Shown: positions 52,532-61,058 of the stretch, piece by piece
How the letters are laid out: every line of letters starts with the position of its first letter
Position numbering within the stretch: the stretch's first letter is position 1
From: Tsukamurella sp040611135
GTDB taxonomy: Bacteria > Actinomycetota > Actinomycetes > Mycobacteriales > Mycobacteriaceae
Direction: 5' to 3'
Assembly: GCF_040611135.1 (NCBI RefSeq)
Contig: NZ_JBEXNL010000001.1
Location: 310,001-374,000, forward strand
Length of the DNA: 64,000 nt
Notes under the pieces: generated by a model
What the model was told of the DNA's origin: nothing
Seen by the model: only the letters and a program-made list of their open reading frames with translations
Databases searched by the model: none
Position numbers and translations under genes: made by a program

Positions 52532-53716
52532 GTGTTCAACATGTTTCGCGCGCCGTTCGGCCGGCGCGCTTTCCTCGGTGGTGCGGCGGCGACGGTGGCC
52601 GTCGTCGCGACCGCGTGCAACAAGCCCGGCGATACCGCCGAGACCAGGGCCGATGCGCCCACCTTCAGCTACACCCCGTCGGGGGACAAGAAGATCGGCC
52701 CCCGCGACCCCGTCTCCGTGCGGGTGCAGGGCGGCACCTTCCGCCCGGGCGTGGCGCTGACCAACACCGCCACCGGGAAACAGGTCAAACTGACCCCCTC
52801 GCCCGACGGTGTGACGTACACCGCGGCGGAGCCCCTCGGCTACGGCGCCACCTACGCCTGGTCCGGTGCCGCCGACGGTGCCGGTGGGACCTGGTCGAGC
52901 CTGAGCGGCAAGATCACCGTCGTCTCGCCCGACGCGACGATGTCCGTCCAGATCAACATCGCCGACGATGCCGAGGTCGGCATCGCCGCGCCCCTGATCC
53001 TGAAGTTCGCGGGCACCGTCCAGGACAAGGCGGCCGTCGAGAAGGCGCTCACGGTGACCACCGTCCCCCAGACCGAGGGCGCGTGGGCCTGGCTGCCCGA
53101 GGACAACGGCTCCCGCGCGCACTGGCGGCCCCGCGAGTACTACAAGCCGGGTACCAGGGTCTCGATGACGGGCAAGCTGTACGGCCTCGACCACGGCGGT
53201 GGCAAGTACGGCGCCGACGACGTGACCAGCAGCTTCGTGATCGGCCGGTCGCAGATCGTCAAGGCCTCGGCCCCGTCGCACCGGATCAAGGTGATGCGCG
53301 GCGACCAGGTGTTCCTCGACCTGCCCTGCTCCTACGGCGAGGCGGACCTGCCGCGCAACATCACGCGGTCCGGCATCCACGTGGTCAGCGAGAAGCACGA
53401 GGACTTCTACATGTCCAACCCGGCGGCCGGGTACTTCAACGTGCACGAGCGCTGGGCGGTGCGGATCTCCAACAACGGCGAGTTCATCCACGCCAACCCG
53501 GGCACCGTCGGGAACCAGGGCAGCTCGAACGTGACCAACGGCTGCATCAACCTGTCGCTGGAGAACGCCCAGACGTACTTCCAGAGCGCGATCTTCGGTG
53601 ATCCGGTCGAGGTCACGGGCACGTCGATCGAGTTGTCGGAGGCCGACGGGGACATCTACGACTGGACCCTAGACTGGCCGACGTGGCAATCGATGTCGGC
53701 GCTCCGCCAGAAGTAG
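52532..53716 (+). CDS. Ig-domain L,D-transpeptidase lipoprotein (Rv0483/LprQ-like)
   Basis: A 394-residue envelope enzyme forming 3-3 peptidoglycan cross-links. The signal peptide ends in the lipobox VATAC; two Ig-like domains (about 45-260) precede the YkuD domain. The catalytic stretch is NVTNGCINLS, with Asn where many paralogues have His before Gly-Cys. GTG 52532 is preceded by TAGAAT and 7 nt, which favours it over ATG 52541. It follows murB by ten bases, as Rv0483 follows Rv0482. Confidence 0.92.
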   Translation: MFNMFRAPFGRRAFLGGAAATVAVVATACNKPGDTAETRADAPTFSYTPSGDKKIGPRDPVSVRVQGGTFRPGVALTNTATGKQVKLTPSPDGVTYTAAEPLGYGATYAWSGAADGAGGTWSSLSGKITVVSPDATMSVQINIADDAEVGIAAPLILKFAGTVQDKAAVEKALTVTTVPQTEGAWAWLPEDNGSRAHWRPREYYKPGTRVSMTGKLYGLDHGGGKYGADDVTSSFVIGRSQIVKASAPSHRIKVMRGDQVFLDLPCSYGEADLPRNITRSGIHVVSEKHEDFYMSNPAAGYFNVHERWAVRISNNGEFIHANPGTVGNQGSSNVTNGCINLSLENAQTYFQSAIFGDPVEVTGTSIELSEADGDIYDWTLDWPTWQSMSALRQK

Positions 53717-54525
53717 TCGTTTCCGGCGCGCGGACGATGTCGGCGCGCGTCGCGTGCACCGTCGCCGCGCCCACGGTTCTGGAGTACCAGGCCACCGTCG
53801 CCCGCGTGCCGGGGCTCGCCGTGCAGGAGTCCCTCGCCGTCACGCTCGACGGTGCCCCGCTCCCGATCCGAGAGGTCGTCGGGCCGCACGGCGGACGGAT
53901 CCATCGGGTCGACGCGGCCCCCGGGAAGGTGCTTCTCGAGTACCACGCGCAGGTCGCGGGGTTCGCGTTGCCCGAGCCGGTCGACGAGTACCTGCGGTCG
54001 CTGTACCTGCGGCCCTCCCGGTACTGCGAGGTCGACCGGTTCTTCGGGTTCGCCGCCAAGCAGTTCGCCGGCGTGACCGGCGACGCGCAGCGCGCCGTGG
54101 CGGTGCGCGAGTTCGTGGCGGGGCGGCTCGACTACCTGCCCGTCAGCAGGTCCGTCGACGGTGCCTCCGACACCCTGCTGGCGTCCGCCGGCGTGTGCCG
54201 GGACTACGCGCACCTGACCATCGCGCTGCTGCGCGCGCTGAAGCTGCCGGCGCGGATGTCCGCGGTCTTCGCGCCGGGCTGCGATCCGATGGACTTCCAC
54301 GCCGTCGCCGAGGTGATGGTCGACGGCCGCTGGTGGGTGCTCGACGCGACGGGACTCGCCCCGCGCGCCGCGATGGTCCGGATCGCCACCGGCCGCGATG
54401 CCGCGGACATCGCGTTCCTCGACAATCACGGCGGGTCCATCCGGTTCGAGCGCCTGACGGTGACCGCCGACAGTCTCGCTCCCCTCCCCGCCGACGACCC
54501 CCACGCCCTGATCCCGATCGCCTGA
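53683..54525 (+). CDS. Transglutaminase-like cysteine protease fold protein
   Basis: A 280-residue protein with an N-terminal beta domain and a transglutaminase core. The Cys-His-Asp triad appears in AGVCRDYAHL, MDFHAVAEVMV and WWVLDATG. Its GTG start overlaps the L,D-transpeptidase gene by 34 bp; TAGACT, 7 nt upstream and inside that gene, gives it its own leaderless-type promoter. Members act as proteases or peptide ligases; the role here is unknown. Confidence 0.88.
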   Translation: MAIDVGAPPEVVVSGARTMSARVACTVAAPTVLEYQATVARVPGLAVQESLAVTLDGAPLPIREVVGPHGGRIHRVDAAPGKVLLEYHAQVAGFALPEPVDEYLRSLYLRPSRYCEVDRFFGFAAKQFAGVTGDAQRAVAVREFVAGRLDYLPVSRSVDGASDTLLASAGVCRDYAHLTIALLRALKLPARMSAVFAPGCDPMDFHAVAEVMVDGRWWVLDATGLAPRAAMVRIATGRDAADIAFLDNHGGSIRFERLTVTADSLAPLPADDPHALIPIA

Positions 54526-54574
54526 TTCAGGTCTCGCGATTCATCTGCACTCTCGGCGGCAATGACTTTGGAGG

Positions 54575-54608
54575 AAGTCATATGACTTAAAAATAAGTCA
54601 CATGACGT
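54575..54608. promoter_or_regulatory. Paired AAGTCATATGACTT palindromes
   Basis: AAGTCATATGACTT (54575-54588) is a perfect 14-bp palindrome. A near copy, AAGTCACATGACGT, lies at 54595-54608, with centres 20 bp apart, two helical turns. TACGAT (54608-54613) and ATG 54620 follow. This looks like a two-site operator whose regulator gene is not in view. Confidence 0.6.
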
Positions 54609-54619
54609 ACGATGGTGTC

Positions 54620-54723
54620 ATGTTCGCGAGCGAACCCACCGCCGAATCAGTGCGGCCGCAGTGAAGGTGCTGGTCCGTCGGGCGGAGACGATGGTCGAGA
54701 TCGCGCGGGGCATCGTGAGGTGA
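54620..54723 (+). pseudogene. Possible gene remnant: two coupled micro-ORFs
   Basis: After TACGAT plus 6 nt, ATG 54620 opens a 14-codon frame (MFASEPTAESVRPQ) whose TGA overlaps a GTG (54661) opening a 20-codon frame (VKVLVRRAETMVEIARGIVR). The promoter-like layout with no full gene suggests a decayed gene or a leader peptide pair. I recognise no family. The rest of the gap to 54770 shows nothing clear. Confidence 0.3.
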
Positions 54724-54770
54724 GCGGGCGGCGATGGATTCGGCGGAGCAAGGCGCGTGATGGAGCTCCG

Positions 54771-55388
54771 CTACGGACCTTGGTAGTACGCCAGGCATAC
54801 GAGTGTCGTGCCGTCGGTGATGTAGTCCGGTCCGCTACATAGCGACGTGTTCGTGGACTCCCACCTGTCCAGTATGACGTATGAGGGCCAAGAATATCCT
54901 GTGCCGCACTCGAATATCGACGCTCGTTTGAGGATGCCACTGCTGTCGTACTCGAAACTGAGGCACTTCCCTATCTTAGCGTTGATTGCATCATGAGTTT
55001 CGTAGTGATCATTACCGATGACGATCTGAACGGGCTGCGTCGGTGCCGATCTGGCAATGGTCGAAGTCGTGGTACCCGATGAACCGTATGCGTCGCTTTC
55101 ATGTGTATTGAACTCGCTGATCATGATAATCAGGGCGGTTGCGGAGACTAGCGCTGCGATCGTGCCGAGGTAGCCGACAACGAGGCCCGCGATAGCGAGT
55201 CCGCGACCTCCTTCGCCGGTTCTGCGGATCTGCCTCAACGAAATGTGGCCGAATATGATTCCGAGAGGCGCGAGTACGAGGCTGGATACCAGCGCTGCGA
55301 TCGCGAATCCATTCGTAGCTCCCGTGTGAACACCGGGTTGTGGTTCAATGCCGGGGTCATCGGGCGACTTCTTTGTCGAGTCCGTCAT
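54771..55388 (-). CDS. DUF4190-type two-helix membrane protein, lower GC
   Basis: A 205-residue protein: a polar N-terminus, then ATNGFAIAALVSSLVLAPLGIIFGHISLRQIRRTGEGGRGLAIAGLVVGYLGTIAALVSATALI (the DUF4190 double helix, about residues 24-88), split by the GHISLRQIRRTGE loop, and an extracytoplasmic tail with four cysteines. Codon use is plainly more AT-rich than its neighbours, which suggests recent acquisition. Function is unknown. Confidence 0.78.
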   Translation of the reverse strand: MTDSTKKSPDDPGIEPQPGVHTGATNGFAIAALVSSLVLAPLGIIFGHISLRQIRRTGEGGRGLAIAGLVVGYLGTIAALVSATALIIMISEFNTHESDAYGSSGTTTSTIARSAPTQPVQIVIGNDHYETHDAINAKIGKCLSFEYDSSGILKRASIFECGTGYSWPSYVILDRWESTNTSLCSGPDYITDGTTLVCLAYYQGP

Positions 55389-55572
55389 TCCGCCTCTTGC
55401 GTTTGGTCAAACGATTGGACGACTCGAATCTATCTGGTGAATCGCATGGGGGATATCATCTGAACGGACTACTGTCGCTGACAGATGGATGGCGGTAGAG
55501 AACTCGACCGGGCCGTGCCGCCGGCCGGCGCGCGGCCGGCTCGCCTTGACGTCGACTTTCAACGGAACTGCC

Positions 55573-55645
55573 ATGCGTGGAACGCATGGCTCCGTCGGCA
55601 AAAATGGCGCTGACCTGCGAAAATGATGCCATGCGTCCGACGCAT
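55573..55645 (-). repeat. Intergenic structured repeat, copy C (module 1 only)
   Basis: Read on the minus strand: ATGCGTcggACGCAT (55645-55631), 14 nt to AGGTCAG (55616-55610; GCAGGTCAG spans 55618-55610), 22 nt, then ATGCGTtccACGCAT (55587-55573). Both palindromes are perfect. The gap 55389-55684 also holds a GC-rich hairpin, GCCGGCCG/CGGCCGGC (55520-55540). No coding signal is seen there. Confidence 0.8.
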
Positions 55646-55684
55646 GACTTTTCGGCAGAAACATGGCACCGAGGCGCCCTGGGA

Positions 55685-56443
55685 TCAACCGCGGCGCAGC
55701 GCCGCCAGCTCCTCGAACACCGCCCGCGCGTCGGCCGGCCCGTCCACGCGGAAGCGGGCGGCGGTGGCACCGTCGCCCACCTTCACGGAGACGTCCCCGG
55801 CCCCGGTGAGCACGGCGAAGGCCTTCTCGTCGGTCACGTCGTCGCCGAGGTAGAGGACCGCGTCGGCGCGCACCTGCTCCCGGAGCACCGTCAGGGCGCG
55901 GCCCTTCGAGGCGTCGAGGACCGTCAGCTCCAGCACGGCCTTGCCCTCGGTGGCGTGCACGCCGGGGAGGGCGGCGGGGCCCCGTCGGGCCTCCTGCAGG
56001 GCCTGCGCGCCGGAGGCCGGGTCCACGACGTTCCGGACGTGCAGCGCGCCGCCCAGCGGCTTCGGCTCGACGGCCGCGCCCGGAAACCGGTCGGCGATCA
56101 CGGACAGGGCGGACAGCACCGTCGACCGGAGTTCCTGCTGCTCGCCGTCGAGGGCGATCCCGCCCTCCCACTCCGCGCCATGACTCCCGACCGTGACGAT
56201 CGACGACTGGACGCCGGACAACCGTCCGAGCGTCGCACGGTCGCGCCCCGACACCAGCGCGACGGTGACCCCGGGCAGCGCGGCGAGCGCCTCGAGTGCG
56301 GGTACCGTCCCGGGCAGCGGGAACGCGGCCGCGGGGTCGGACACGATCGGGGCCACCACCCCGTCGTAGTCCGTCGCCACGAGCACCGTGCCCAGCGCCG
56401 AGAACCCGCCCAGTGCCTCACCGAGATCGGCGGGCAGGCTCAC
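55685..56443 (-). CDS. otsB: Trehalose-6-phosphate phosphatase
   Basis: A 252-residue HAD-family phosphatase. The nucleophile motif is VATDYDGVVAPI, then VALVSGRDRATL, PKPLGGALHVRNV and the metal-binding LGDDVTDEKAF. It removes phosphate from trehalose-6-phosphate made by OtsA. Its start overlaps the otsA stop (ATGA), so the pair is coupled. Mycolate-containing genera need trehalose for mycolate transfer. Confidence 0.95.
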   Translation of the reverse strand: MSLPADLGEALGGFSALGTVLVATDYDGVVAPIVSDPAAAFPLPGTVPALEALAALPGVTVALVSGRDRATLGRLSGVQSSIVTVGSHGAEWEGGIALDGEQQELRSTVLSALSVIADRFPGAAVEPKPLGGALHVRNVVDPASGAQALQEARRGPAALPGVHATEGKAVLELTVLDASKGRALTVLREQVRADAVLYLGDDVTDEKAFAVLTGAGDVSVKVGDGATAARFRVDGPADARAVFEELAALRRG

Positions 56444-57894
56444 GCCGGCGCCTCATCGACGGTGCCGGCGAGGGTCTGCAGGAACGAGCGGGCCCAGCGG
56501 TCGACGTCGTACTGCAGGACCTGGCGGCGCATGGTGCGGATGCGGCGCTTGCCGTCCTCGGGATCCTGGTGCACGGCCTCGTCGATGGCGTTCTTGACGC
56601 CTTCGAGGTCGTGCGGGTTGCACTGGTACGCCTGGCGCAGCTCGGCGGCGGCACCGGTGAACTCGCTGAGCACGAGCGCGCCCGAGGAGTCCGTGCGGCA
56701 CGCGATGTACTCCTTGGCGACGAGGTTCATGCCGTCGCGCAGCGGCGTCACCAGCATGACATCGGAGGCGGCGAAGAAGGCCAGCAGCTCGCGGCGCGGA
56801 ACAGGGCGATGGATGTAGTGGATGGCGGGGTGGCCGATGCGCCCGAAGTTCCCGTTGATCCGGCCGACCTGCAGCTCGATGTCGTCCCGCATCGCCCGGT
56901 ACGACTCGACACGCTCGCGCGAGGGGGTCGCCAGCTGGACGAAGATGTGTCGCTCCGGGTCGAGCCGGCCCTCCTGGTACAGCTCGCCGATGGCGCGCAG
57001 CCGCACGTCGATGCCCTTGGTGTAGTCCAGCCGATCGACGCCGAGCAGGACCTTCTCCGGGTCGCCGAGCTCCTTGCGCAGGGCCCGCGCGCGCTTGCGC
57101 GTCTCCGGGAGCTTGGCGGTCGCGGCGAGCTCCGCGGAGTCGATGGAGATCGGGAACGCGCCCACCCGCACGGACCGGAACCCGACGGTGACCACGCCGA
57201 ACTTCGAGCGCACCCCGATCGAGTTCCTACTGGTGGAGTAGCCGGCGAGCTTGTTCGCCAGGTAGAGGAAGTTCTGTGCCCCGCCGGGCAGGTGGAAGCC
57301 GACGAGGTCGGCGCCGAGGATGCCCTCGATGATCTCGCGCCGCCACGGCATCTGCATGAACAGCTCGACCGGGGGGAACGGGATGTGCAGGAAGAAGCCG
57401 ATCTTGACGTCGGGCCGCAGCATGCGCAGCATCTTCGGTACCAGCTGCAGCTGGTAGTCCTGGACCCAGACGGTGGCGCCCTCCGCGGCGACGCGCGCCG
57501 TCTCCTCCGCGAAGCGGCGGTTGACCTCGACGTAGGTGTTCCACCACTCCCGGTGGTACTCGGGTTTGACGATGACGTCGTGATAGAGGGGCCACAGGCT
57601 GCCGTTGGAGAAGCCCTCGTAGTGCTCCTCGACCTCCTGGGCGCTGAGCTTCACGGGCACGAGGAGCATGTCCTCGCCGGGGATCGGATCGTCGGCCCCG
57701 CCGCCGATGTCGGGTGCGCCCGGCCAGCCCACCCACGCGCCGTTGCGCGCGCTGAGGATGGGTTTGAGGGCCGTGACCAGGCCGCCCGGCGATTCCTTCC
57801 AGATCAGCGTGCCGTCGGGCGCCTTCTCGACGTCGACGGGCAGCCGGTTCGCCACGACGATGAAATCAGATGTTCCGAACGCCGCAGCGGACAT
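56440..57894 (-). CDS. otsA: Trehalose-6-phosphate synthase
   Basis: A 484-residue GT20 glycosyltransferase joining a nucleotide-activated glucose to glucose-6-phosphate. Visible are VVANRLPVDV, GAWVGWPG, WVQDYQLQLVPKML, GVDRLDYTKGI and TPLRDGMNLVAKEY. AAGGAGG overlaps the preceding small gene, whose stop lies six bases before ATG 57894. Confidence 0.97.
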   Translation of the reverse strand: MSAAAFGTSDFIVVANRLPVDVEKAPDGTLIWKESPGGLVTALKPILSARNGAWVGWPGAPDIGGGADDPIPGEDMLLVPVKLSAQEVEEHYEGFSNGSLWPLYHDVIVKPEYHREWWNTYVEVNRRFAEETARVAAEGATVWVQDYQLQLVPKMLRMLRPDVKIGFFLHIPFPPVELFMQMPWRREIIEGILGADLVGFHLPGGAQNFLYLANKLAGYSTSRNSIGVRSKFGVVTVGFRSVRVGAFPISIDSAELAATAKLPETRKRARALRKELGDPEKVLLGVDRLDYTKGIDVRLRAIGELYQEGRLDPERHIFVQLATPSRERVESYRAMRDDIELQVGRINGNFGRIGHPAIHYIHRPVPRRELLAFFAASDVMLVTPLRDGMNLVAKEYIACRTDSSGALVLSEFTGAAAELRQAYQCNPHDLEGVKNAIDEAVHQDPEDGKRRIRTMRRQVLQYDVDRWARSFLQTLAGTVDEAPA

Positions 57895-57900
57895 GATGGG

Positions 57901-58062
57901 CTAGGCCTCCTTGACGCCGATGCCGAGCATCGACAGCAGCATGCGGCACTCGTCCGCGTCCTCCGCGTACGCCGCGACGACCTGCTGAGCCTGGCGCGCG
58001 GTCTCGTCCGCGACGGGCTCGAGATCGTCTTCGCTGATGTCCTGCGTGGTCTTCGGGGGCAT
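57901..58062 (-). CDS. Small acidic protein upstream of otsA
   Basis: A 53-residue protein: MPPKTTQDISEDDLEP, then a helical VADETARQAQQVVAAYAEDADECRMLLSMLGIGVKEA. ATG 58062 has GAAGG upstream, and a GTG two codons earlier is an alternative. It lies six bases before otsA in the same transcript. No family is recognised. Size, charge and coupling suggest a regulator or partner of OtsA, which is inference. Confidence 0.65.
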   Translation of the reverse strand: MPPKTTQDISEDDLEPVADETARQAQQVVAAYAEDADECRMLLSMLGIGVKEA

Positions 58063-58126
58063 GAACACACCTTCGTATCGGTAAGGGACGAGCAAAGTCC
58101 AGCTTACCCGGGCGGCGCCGATCCGC

Positions 58127-59539
58127 TCACTCGCGGACTCGGCGGCGGCGGAGCACCGCGATCGGCGCGATGTGCGGGCGCCGGATCGTCCGCGCCACCC
58201 ACTCGCCGAGCGTGACCCCCGCGGCCAGCGCACAGCCGACGGTCAGCGCCGTGGCCATGTTCGTCAGCGCCGATGTGGTCTGCCCCTCCATCAGCTCCGA
58301 CAGCCCGCGGTAGACCGCGAGACCCGGCACCAGCGGGGTGATCCCCGCGACGGCGACGATGAGCGGGGGGACCACGGCCCGTCGGGCGAGGAGGCCGCCG
58401 GCCAGGCCGACGACGGTGGCCGCCACCACCGACGAGACGATCGGCCCGAGGCCGAGATCGAGGATCGACCCCGCGACGAGCGAGCCGAAGCAGCCCGCCA
58501 GGAACGACGCGGTGAGCGCGCGGATCTGCGCGTAGCCGGCCAACGCGAACGCCGCCGCGGCCACGCCGCCCGTCGCGACGAGGATCGGCAGCGGCGCGTA
58601 GTCGAAGGGCTGCTGTTGCAGCGGTGGCAGGGTGGCGCCCAGCTCGCTGGTGACCCGCAGCGCTATGCCGACGCCCGCGACCACGCCGCCCGTGAACACC
58701 ACGACCTCGAAGAACCGGGCCGCGCCGGTCACGGGCGCGCCAGTGATGGCGTCCTGCACCGAGCCGACGAGCGAGAGCCCCGCCATGAGCACGATGATGC
58801 CCGCGACGATCACCCGGTAGGGCTGCACGTCCCAGCCGAACTCGATGGACAGCCGGTAGATCAGCGCCGCCGGCAGGGTCGCGAGGAATCCGCCCACCAC
58901 CTGCTGGAAGAAGTACGGCAGTCCCCAATTGCTGAGCCGGACGTTCACGACGTAGATCACGGCGGTGGTCGCGAAGGCGACGGCCGCCAGTGTCGGCTTG
59001 CCGCCGAGCAGCAGGGTCAGCGCGCCGGCCATGAGTGCCCAGCCGAAGGTCGCGACGGCGCGCGGATACGGGTGCCCGGCGGTCATGATCGATTCCAGCG
59101 CCGCGAGCGCCTGATCCGGCCGGATCCGACCGCGGCCGATCCGCCGCACCAGCGTGTCGACCTGGGAGAGCCGGGTGTAGTCCAGGGACCGGTGACTCAC
59201 CGTCCGCGTGTAGGTCGACGGTGGCAGTCCTCGCCCGCGCTGGACGCTCACCGTGATCGCGTTGTAGGTGACGGTGACCGTCACATCGTCGATGCCGTAG
59301 GTCGCGGCGACGTAGCGGACCTGGGCCTCGGTGTCGACGGCGCCGGTCCCCGAGTCCAGCAGCACCTCGCCGACCTTCATGGCCACCTCGAGGACCTCGC
59401 CGACCGTCTCGTTGTCGCGGAGGTCGACCGGCTGCAGCGGCGTCAGCACCGGCATTCCCGCCGTGTCGACGGTCGCTGCGTTCCGGCCGGTCAGGGACTG
59501 GACGGCGTGCGCGAGGTGATCGCGGAACGCGGGCTTCAT
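58127..59539 (-). CDS. ThrE-type threonine/serine exporter
   Basis: A 470-residue protein with a soluble N-terminal domain (to about residue 165, with VGEVLLDSGTGAVDTEAQVRYVAATYGI, the DUF1212 signature) and about ten membrane helices (DUF1212 plus DUF3815 in one chain), the layout of ThrE from Corynebacterium. AGGAGGTG upstream supports ATG 59539. Export of small amino acids is the family function. Confidence 0.88.
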   Translation of the reverse strand: MKPAFRDHLAHAVQSLTGRNAATVDTAGMPVLTPLQPVDLRDNETVGEVLEVAMKVGEVLLDSGTGAVDTEAQVRYVAATYGIDDVTVTVTYNAITVSVQRGRGLPPSTYTRTVSHRSLDYTRLSQVDTLVRRIGRGRIRPDQALAALESIMTAGHPYPRAVATFGWALMAGALTLLLGGKPTLAAVAFATTAVIYVVNVRLSNWGLPYFFQQVVGGFLATLPAALIYRLSIEFGWDVQPYRVIVAGIIVLMAGLSLVGSVQDAITGAPVTGAARFFEVVVFTGGVVAGVGIALRVTSELGATLPPLQQQPFDYAPLPILVATGGVAAAAFALAGYAQIRALTASFLAGCFGSLVAGSILDLGLGPIVSSVVAATVVGLAGGLLARRAVVPPLIVAVAGITPLVPGLAVYRGLSELMEGQTTSALTNMATALTVGCALAAGVTLGEWVARTIRRPHIAPIAVLRRRRVRE

Positions 59540-59561
59540 GTCGGGGCACCTCCTCGGTGCA

Positions 59562-60938
59562 TCACCGTAGTGCCGACGCGACCTCCCCGGCCACCCGCGC
59601 GCCCGATTCGAGGGCGCCCTCGATGTACCCGGCGTGCTCCGTCGCCGTCTCGGTGCCGGCCCAGTGAACGACGCCCGCGGGGGCGTGTCCGAGCGGGAAG
59701 GGCATCGCGCCCGCCGTCGGGTCCGGAAGGGCGAGGTAGCCGCCGCCGACGTACTCGTCGCGGTGCCAGGACTTCTCGTGCCAGCTCGCGGGGGTCGTGA
59801 CGCCCTCGCCCAGGTGCACGGCGAGCCGCGCGAGCATCGTCTCCCGACGGTCCGCCGGGCTCAGGTCGTCGAGGGACCGCGCGTCGGCGCTGCCCACGAG
59901 CAGGCACAGGTGCCCGGGCCCGGCCCCGTCGGCCGACGGTGGCGTGGTGTCGAACACCCCGACGCCGGGGCCGGCGATGTCGATCATCTCGGCGTGCCCG
60001 TTCGCGCGCCAGAAGGGGCGCTCGTACACGGCCAGGGCCTTGTAGACCGAGCCCATGTACATGCCGCGCTCGGCGCGGGATCTCTCGGCGGGCAGGGCCG
60101 GACGGTGCTCGATGGCGGCGGCGATGGGCGGGGGGACGGTCACGATCACGCGCCGTGCGCGGACGGTGCCGGTGGTGGTGTGCACGGTGGCGCCGTCGTC
60201 GTCGCGATGGATCGCGAGCACCGCGCGGTCGGTGTGCACGCGGTCGCCGAGGCGGTCCGCCATCCGGACCGCCAGGGTGCCGGCACCGTCGACGACCAGG
60301 GAGTCCTGCGCGCCGCCCCGGGTGGACAGGGCGGTCAGCAGTCCCTCCTGCACCCGGACGGCGGCGGCGAAGTCGCGCAGCGCGAACCGGTCGGCGTCGG
60401 CGGTCGTGGCGATCGCGATGAGCACGTCGAGCAGCCGCCGGGCGCGCCCCGGCACCGTGCGCAGGAGGTCGGCCACCGTCGCACCGCCCCCGGCGAACGG
60501 ACCGCCGAGGCGGACCACGCCCTCCCAGGCGGCGAGCGCCGCGCCCGCGAGGAGGAGGGCGGGGCTCGCCATCCCGATCGTGCGCGCGCCGTCGACCAGT
60601 TTCGGCATCCTCGGCGTCTCCATCCGAAAGACCTGCGCGCCGAACTCGGCGGCGAGTGCCTCGAACCGGTGATGGCCCTTGCCGATCCACTGGCCGCCCA
60701 GGTCGACGTGCGTGCCGAGCGCGGTGGCCTCGGTGAGCACGCGACCGCCGACGCGGGGCGCGGCCTCGAGCACCAGCACATCGACGCCACGGTCGTGCAG
60801 GTTCAGCGCGGCGCGCAGTCCGGCGATCCCGGCGCCCACCACCACGACGGTGGCCCGTTCGGCGCCCGGCTGCGCGGTCCCGGGGTCCGACGGTGCGGCG
60901 GCCCCGTCCGTGGGGCGGGTGTCGGGCGAGTCGGTCAT
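59562..60938 (-). CDS. FAD-dependent amine oxidase (monoamine oxidase-like)
   Basis: A 458-residue flavoprotein. FAD motifs are VVVVGAGIAGLRAALNL, GGRVLTEA and VDLGGQWIG, and the C-terminal signature is VHWAGTETATEHAGYIEGAL. I choose ATG 60938, which has AGGAG upstream, over an in-frame ATG at 60968. It oxidises primary amines to aldehydes with release of ammonia and peroxide; the aldehyde dehydrogenase at 62406 could take the product. Confidence 0.92.
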   Translation of the reverse strand: MTDSPDTRPTDGAAAPSDPGTAQPGAERATVVVVGAGIAGLRAALNLHDRGVDVLVLEAAPRVGGRVLTEATALGTHVDLGGQWIGKGHHRFEALAAEFGAQVFRMETPRMPKLVDGARTIGMASPALLLAGAALAAWEGVVRLGGPFAGGGATVADLLRTVPGRARRLLDVLIAIATTADADRFALRDFAAAVRVQEGLLTALSTRGGAQDSLVVDGAGTLAVRMADRLGDRVHTDRAVLAIHRDDDGATVHTTTGTVRARRVIVTVPPPIAAAIEHRPALPAERSRAERGMYMGSVYKALAVYERPFWRANGHAEMIDIAGPGVGVFDTTPPSADGAGPGHLCLLVGSADARSLDDLSPADRRETMLARLAVHLGEGVTTPASWHEKSWHRDEYVGGGYLALPDPTAGAMPFPLGHAPAGVVHWAGTETATEHAGYIEGALESGARVAGEVASALR

Positions 60939-60968
60939 GAGGGGCTCCTGTCCGCGGCGATTCCACAT

Positions 60969-61017
60969 ATACAGTCGGTCGTATGACTGAGTGTAGGGCG
61001 ATGTGACGCGGGTCGCA
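60969..61017. promoter_or_regulatory. Operator-like sites upstream of amine oxidase
   Basis: ATAC-N8-GTAT (60969-60984) is an imperfect palindrome, and TGTGA-CGCGGG-TCGCA (61002-61017) fits the Crp/GlxR consensus with one mismatch. Both lie in the 120-bp gap between the amine oxidase start and the PucR-type regulator stop. Confidence 0.5.
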
Positions 61018-61058
61018 ATGATCTCCTGTGGATCGGTGACCGCGGACCGCTCCGCGGA

